Source: Verrucomicrobiota bacterium
GTDB lineage: Bacteria > Verrucomicrobiota > Verrucomicrobiia > Methylacidiphilales > Verrucolacustridaceae
Direction of reading: 5' to 3'
NCBI GenBank assembly: GCA_016876055.1
Contig: VHDM01000022.1
Coordinates: 1-16,989 of the forward strand
Length of the DNA stretch: 16,989 nt
Made by a program: the position numbers and the translations under genes
Part shown: positions 14,716-16,989 of the stretch, piece by piece
Layout of the letters: every line of letters begins with the position of its first letter
How positions within the stretch are numbered: position 1 is the stretch's first letter
Notes under the pieces: generated by a model
Told to the model about the DNA's origin: nothing
The model's database searches: none
The model's input: only the letters and a program-made list of their open reading frames with translations

Positions 14716-16124
14716 GAAAGGAGGCGCGAATCCTTTCCACGTTGGAGAAGGCCCAGGCCATTAACTTTTCAGGCCGACATTACGGGACCATTGCCGAAAT
14801 CGGGGCGGGGCAGGAAGTGGCCCGGTGGTTTTTTCAAGCGGGGGGGGCAGCGGGCACGGTTGCGAAAAGTATCTCCGCCTACGACATGACCTTCAGCAAC
14901 GCCATTTACGGCAAGTCGGGGAGGTTTGTTTCCCGGGAGCGGCTGGAGGAGATGCTGAACTACGAGTACCAACTGCTCATCAAGCGGCTGGGAGCGGAAC
15001 GTGGAGACCACACCCGCTTTTTCGTTTTCGCCGACACGGTGACGGCCCGGAGTCACAAGCATGCGGCCGACGGTAAAGGCTGGCTGGGCATCCGGTTTCA
15101 GACGGAACCCAACCGGGCCCCCGGCGAGATCCACCTCCACGTCCGGCTGATGGATCCGACCAATCCCGAACAGATGGAAGCGTTAGGCACCCTCGGGGTG
15201 AATCTCATGCATGCCGCCTTTGTGCATTGGAAAAGTCCTGAGGAGATCCTGAGCCGGCTGATGGACGGGATCCGCTACGGCCGGTTGCAAGTGGACATGG
15301 TGGCTTTCGGCGGCCCCGTTTTTGCGCGGGTCGACAATCGGTTGGCCAGCCTAAAACTGGTCCGTTCCAACCTGACCCCGGCGGCCCTGTTTGCCGCCAC
15401 GGGGGAAAATCTGGAGGCCGAAGACAGATTTCACGACAAATCCGTCCTTCTGCTCCGCGGGCACTACCGGCCGCTGACGAATTTTCACATGCGGATGCTG
15501 CAAAAGGCTTCGGCGGTCTTTCGGGCCGACCCGGACAACAAGGGTCGCGAGATCGTCGAGGTCTGCGAGATCACCATGCGGAACCTGGTGCGGAATCGGA
15601 AAGCCGGCATCGAGGACTTTCTCGACCGGGTGGATTCCATGGGAGCGCTCAAACGGACGGTGATGGTGACGAACATCTTCCGGTTCCACCGACTCGCCCA
15701 ATACATCACCCAGCGGACCAAAGGTTGTGTGGGATTTGTGATCGGAGTGCCGCTGCTGGCGAAGATGCTGGAGGAGCAGTTTTACAGCGATCTGCCGGGG
15801 GGGATTCTGGAGGCAATGGGGCGGCTGTTTCTGCCCGGGGTGAAGTTGCTGGTGCAGCCTGGCTACGATCCGACCCATGGGGCGTTTGTGACTGGCAACA
15901 CCTTGACCGTTCCGGAACCGGTCCGGGAGATTTACGCATATCTGGTTCGGACGAGGCGGATTGTGGATCTGGCGGGGCCGGCCGAGGATCTGCCGCCCTG
16001 TTCGAGTTCAGAAATTCTCCGTAACATCCGGGCTGGAAAGAAGGGATGGGAAAGGAATGTTCCCGCTCCGGTGGCGAATCTGATCCGCCGTCGTCGGCTC
16101 TTTGGTTACCGGGCAGCCCGCTGA
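14712..16124 (+). CDS. Conserved protein of unknown function (470 residues)
   Basis: I recognise the N-terminal block (AEIGAGQEVARWFFQAGGAA, 28-47, then SISAYDM, 53-59) as that of a conserved bacterial family without a known function; relatives have been given misleading names in databases, as far as I remember. The protein has no signal peptide, no transmembrane segment and no Walker or other nucleotide-binding motif that I can see, so it should be a soluble cytoplasmic protein. Further recognisable blocks are VFADTVTARSHKH (about 108-120), HLHVRLMDP (about 141-149), VNLMHAAF, and VTNIFRFHRLAQYI (about 321-334). Histidines and acidic residues are frequent, which could mean an enzyme, but I cannot name a reaction. 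The ATG 14712 overlaps the glycosylase stop as ATGA and has GGAG six bases ahead; a GTG 21 bases earlier is less likely. The next gene starts inside its stop (TGATG). Confidence 0.82.
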   Translation: MRKEARILSTLEKAQAINFSGRHYGTIAEIGAGQEVARWFFQAGGAAGTVAKSISAYDMTFSNAIYGKSGRFVSRERLEEMLNYEYQLLIKRLGAERGDHTRFFVFADTVTARSHKHAADGKGWLGIRFQTEPNRAPGEIHLHVRLMDPTNPEQMEALGTLGVNLMHAAFVHWKSPEEILSRLMDGIRYGRLQVDMVAFGGPVFARVDNRLASLKLVRSNLTPAALFAATGENLEAEDRFHDKSVLLLRGHYRPLTNFHMRMLQKASAVFRADPDNKGREIVEVCEITMRNLVRNRKAGIEDFLDRVDSMGALKRTVMVTNIFRFHRLAQYITQRTKGCVGFVIGVPLLAKMLEEQFYSDLPGGILEAMGRLFLPGVKLLVQPGYDPTHGAFVTGNTLTVPEPVREIYAYLVRTRRIVDLAGPAEDLPPCSSSEILRNIRAGKKGWERNVPAPVANLIRRRRLFGYRAAR

Positions 16125-16516
16125 TGGCGCTGCGGATTGTTCAGCCCAATTTGGGTTCGACTCCGGTCTGCACCATGGTCGTGGGCTTGGGGGCGAAGAA
16201 TCTACGGGGATTTATCTTTCTCTGGACTCAGATTGGCTCCTTTGTGAGGGAGACCAGGCGGGCGGACGGATGCCGCGGGGTGTGCCCGGGCATCAGCAGC
16301 CTGCGGAAATTGATTTTAGTGAGCTACTGGCGGGATCGGCAGGCGTTACAGGCTTTTGTCCGCTCTCCGGTGCATGTGGCGTGGATGCGGTTTATCGCCC
16401 AACATCCCGACAGCCTTGATCTTTTCAACGAGACATACGGCCAGCCGGTGGCTTTGAATACTATTAACGCTCGGGGCGGCTTCACCGCCGCGGCAGAGCA
16501 GGAGGAATCCAAATGA
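16124..16516 (+). CDS. Small protein, probable dimeric alpha/beta-barrel (DUF4188/ABM-like)
   Basis: 130-residue soluble protein. The central and C-terminal part, LILVSYWRDRQALQAFVRSP (about 68-87) followed by HVAWMRF and ending LFNETY (about 104-109), matches the pattern of small ferredoxin-like barrel proteins related to antibiotic-biosynthesis monooxygenases and DUF4188: a strand, a W/R-D/S-x-E/A-L-x-F helix, a histidine, and a final HETY/NETY strand. Some relatives are heme- or flavin-free oxygenases, but no function can be claimed here. The last 20 residues are a polar tail. The start is ATG 16124, whose A is the last base of the preceding TGA; an open frame running further upstream overlaps the neighbour's coding region and is unlikely. 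Its stop overlaps the DUF2141 start (ATGA). Confidence 0.72.
   Translation: MALRIVQPNLGSTPVCTMVVGLGAKNLRGFIFLWTQIGSFVRETRRADGCRGVCPGISSLRKLILVSYWRDRQALQAFVRSPVHVAWMRFIAQHPDSLDLFNETYGQPVALNTINARGGFTAAAEQEESK
16500..16505 (+). promoter_or_regulatory. Shine-Dalgarno of the DUF2141 gene
   Basis: AGGAGG with a 7-base spacer to ATG 16513 is the strongest ribosome site in the window, inside the end of the preceding gene. Confidence 0.8.
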
Positions 16517-16956
16517 ATCGATGGCTAAGTTTAGGTTTGGTTTTGCTCGTGGGTGCGACGGCCAGCGCCCAGGAAAATAAATCCGGGACCATTCAAGTGG
16601 TCATTGAGGGTGTGCTAAGTGGACAGGGACAGGTTCGGGTGGCCCTCGAGAAGAGCGCCAAGGATTTTGATTCCGGCTCCTTTGACACGCCCAAGTATCT
16701 GTCCCGGGTGGAGGACGCGAAGGGGGATAAAGTTAGGGTGACGTTTCCGGCAGTACCCTATGGCACCTACGCCATTAAAATGTTCCAGGATCTGGACGGG
16801 GATGGAAAGCTGAAGACTGGCTTCATGGGCGCGCCGGAGGAGCCCTGGGGTTTTTCCAACGACGCCACCGGCTTTATGGGCCCGGCGGATTTTAGCGACG
16901 CAAAGTTTGAGTTGGATACGCCGGAGCTTGAATTAACGATCCGTCTACAAAAGTAG
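16513..16956 (+). CDS. Secreted DUF2141 protein
   Basis: 147-residue exported protein. A signal peptide covers 1-19 (basic MNR, hydrophobic 5-14, ASA before the cut). The mature part is a small all-beta domain with the DUF2141 hallmarks: AIKMFQDLDGDGKLKTGF at 87-104, with an Asp-rich loop D93-D95-D97 that looks able to bind calcium, then GAPEEPWGFSNDA (106-118), and paired strands at both ends. The family is of unknown function and is found in envelope or secreted contexts. It is the last gene of the five-gene operon and overlaps the preceding stop by four bases. Why an exported protein is coupled to PLP and DNA repair genes is not evident. Confidence 0.88.
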   Translation: MNRWLSLGLVLLVGATASAQENKSGTIQVVIEGVLSGQGQVRVALEKSAKDFDSGSFDTPKYLSRVEDAKGDKVRVTFPAVPYGTYAIKMFQDLDGDGKLKTGFMGAPEEPWGFSNDATGFMGPADFSDAKFELDTPELELTIRLQK

Positions 16957-16967
16957 CTGAGCGAACG

Positions 16968-16977
16968 GGGTGCACCC
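16968..16977. other. GGGTGCACCC palindrome after the operon
   Basis: A perfect 10-base palindrome 11 bases after the last stop, at the edge of the window. It may be part of a terminator or of an operator for the next gene; the window ends too soon to tell. Confidence 0.2.
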
Positions 16978-16989
16978 ACCGGCCCGACC

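Noticed and set aside
15351..15878. Minus-strand 175-codon frame inside the 470-residue gene
   Set aside because: Antisense to a conserved protein, His/Gln-rich, no start signal.
1..16989. tRNA, rRNA, CRISPR, transposase, phage or toxin-antitoxin genes
   Set aside because: No cloverleaf-like segment, regular spaced repeats, DDE/recombinase motifs or small toxin-type pairs were seen in the gaps or reading frames.

Overview
The window is a GC-rich, gene-dense bacterial chromosome segment with 16 protein-coding genes and no RNA gene, CRISPR array, transposase or phage gene that I can see. No gap without a gene exceeds about 165 bases. The trigger factor-ClpP-ClpX set, the style of the methionyl-tRNA synthetase N-terminus, TTG/GTG starts, patchy Shine-Dalgarno use and exported glycosidases fit a member of the Planctomycetota-Verrucomicrobiota-Chlamydiota group. 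Verrucomicrobiota is my best guess, from memory of family sequences and not from a search.

Layout. (1) 25-2494, plus strand: metG (TTG start), then a two-domain thiosulfate sulfurtransferase. (2) 2491-6358, minus strand: two tandem paralogous exported GH13 alpha-glucan hydrolases of the neopullulanase/cyclomaltodextrinase type. The first meets the rhodanese gene tail to tail with overlapping stop codons. (3) 6521-7564, minus strand: a secreted protein of unknown function with a LolA-like C-terminal half, preceded downstream by a hairpin-rich spacer. (4) 7593-8675, plus strand: a class V PLP aminotransferase. (5) 13363 down to 8709, minus strand: lysR, fur-family regulator, tig, clpP, clpX, closely packed. 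The last three are the classic protein quality-control operon; the two regulators overlap by ATGA. (6) 13418-16956, plus strand: five genes joined by overlapping start and stop codons: PLP homeostasis protein (YggS type), 3-methyladenine DNA glycosylase, a 470-residue conserved protein of unknown function, a small dimeric alpha/beta-barrel-like protein and a secreted DUF2141 protein.

How it works together. Most of the window is housekeeping: tRNA charging, sulfur transfer, protein folding and degradation, PLP buffering and alkylation repair. The accessory part is the exported alpha-glucan degradation pair. The least explained material is the 470-residue family inside the coupled operon, the LysR-Fur pair upstream of tig-clpPX with a possible LysR operator between the two divergent operons, and an imperfect palindromic element at about 6455-6543. 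I found no clear evidence of a wholly new system; the operon around the unknown 470-residue protein is the best lead.
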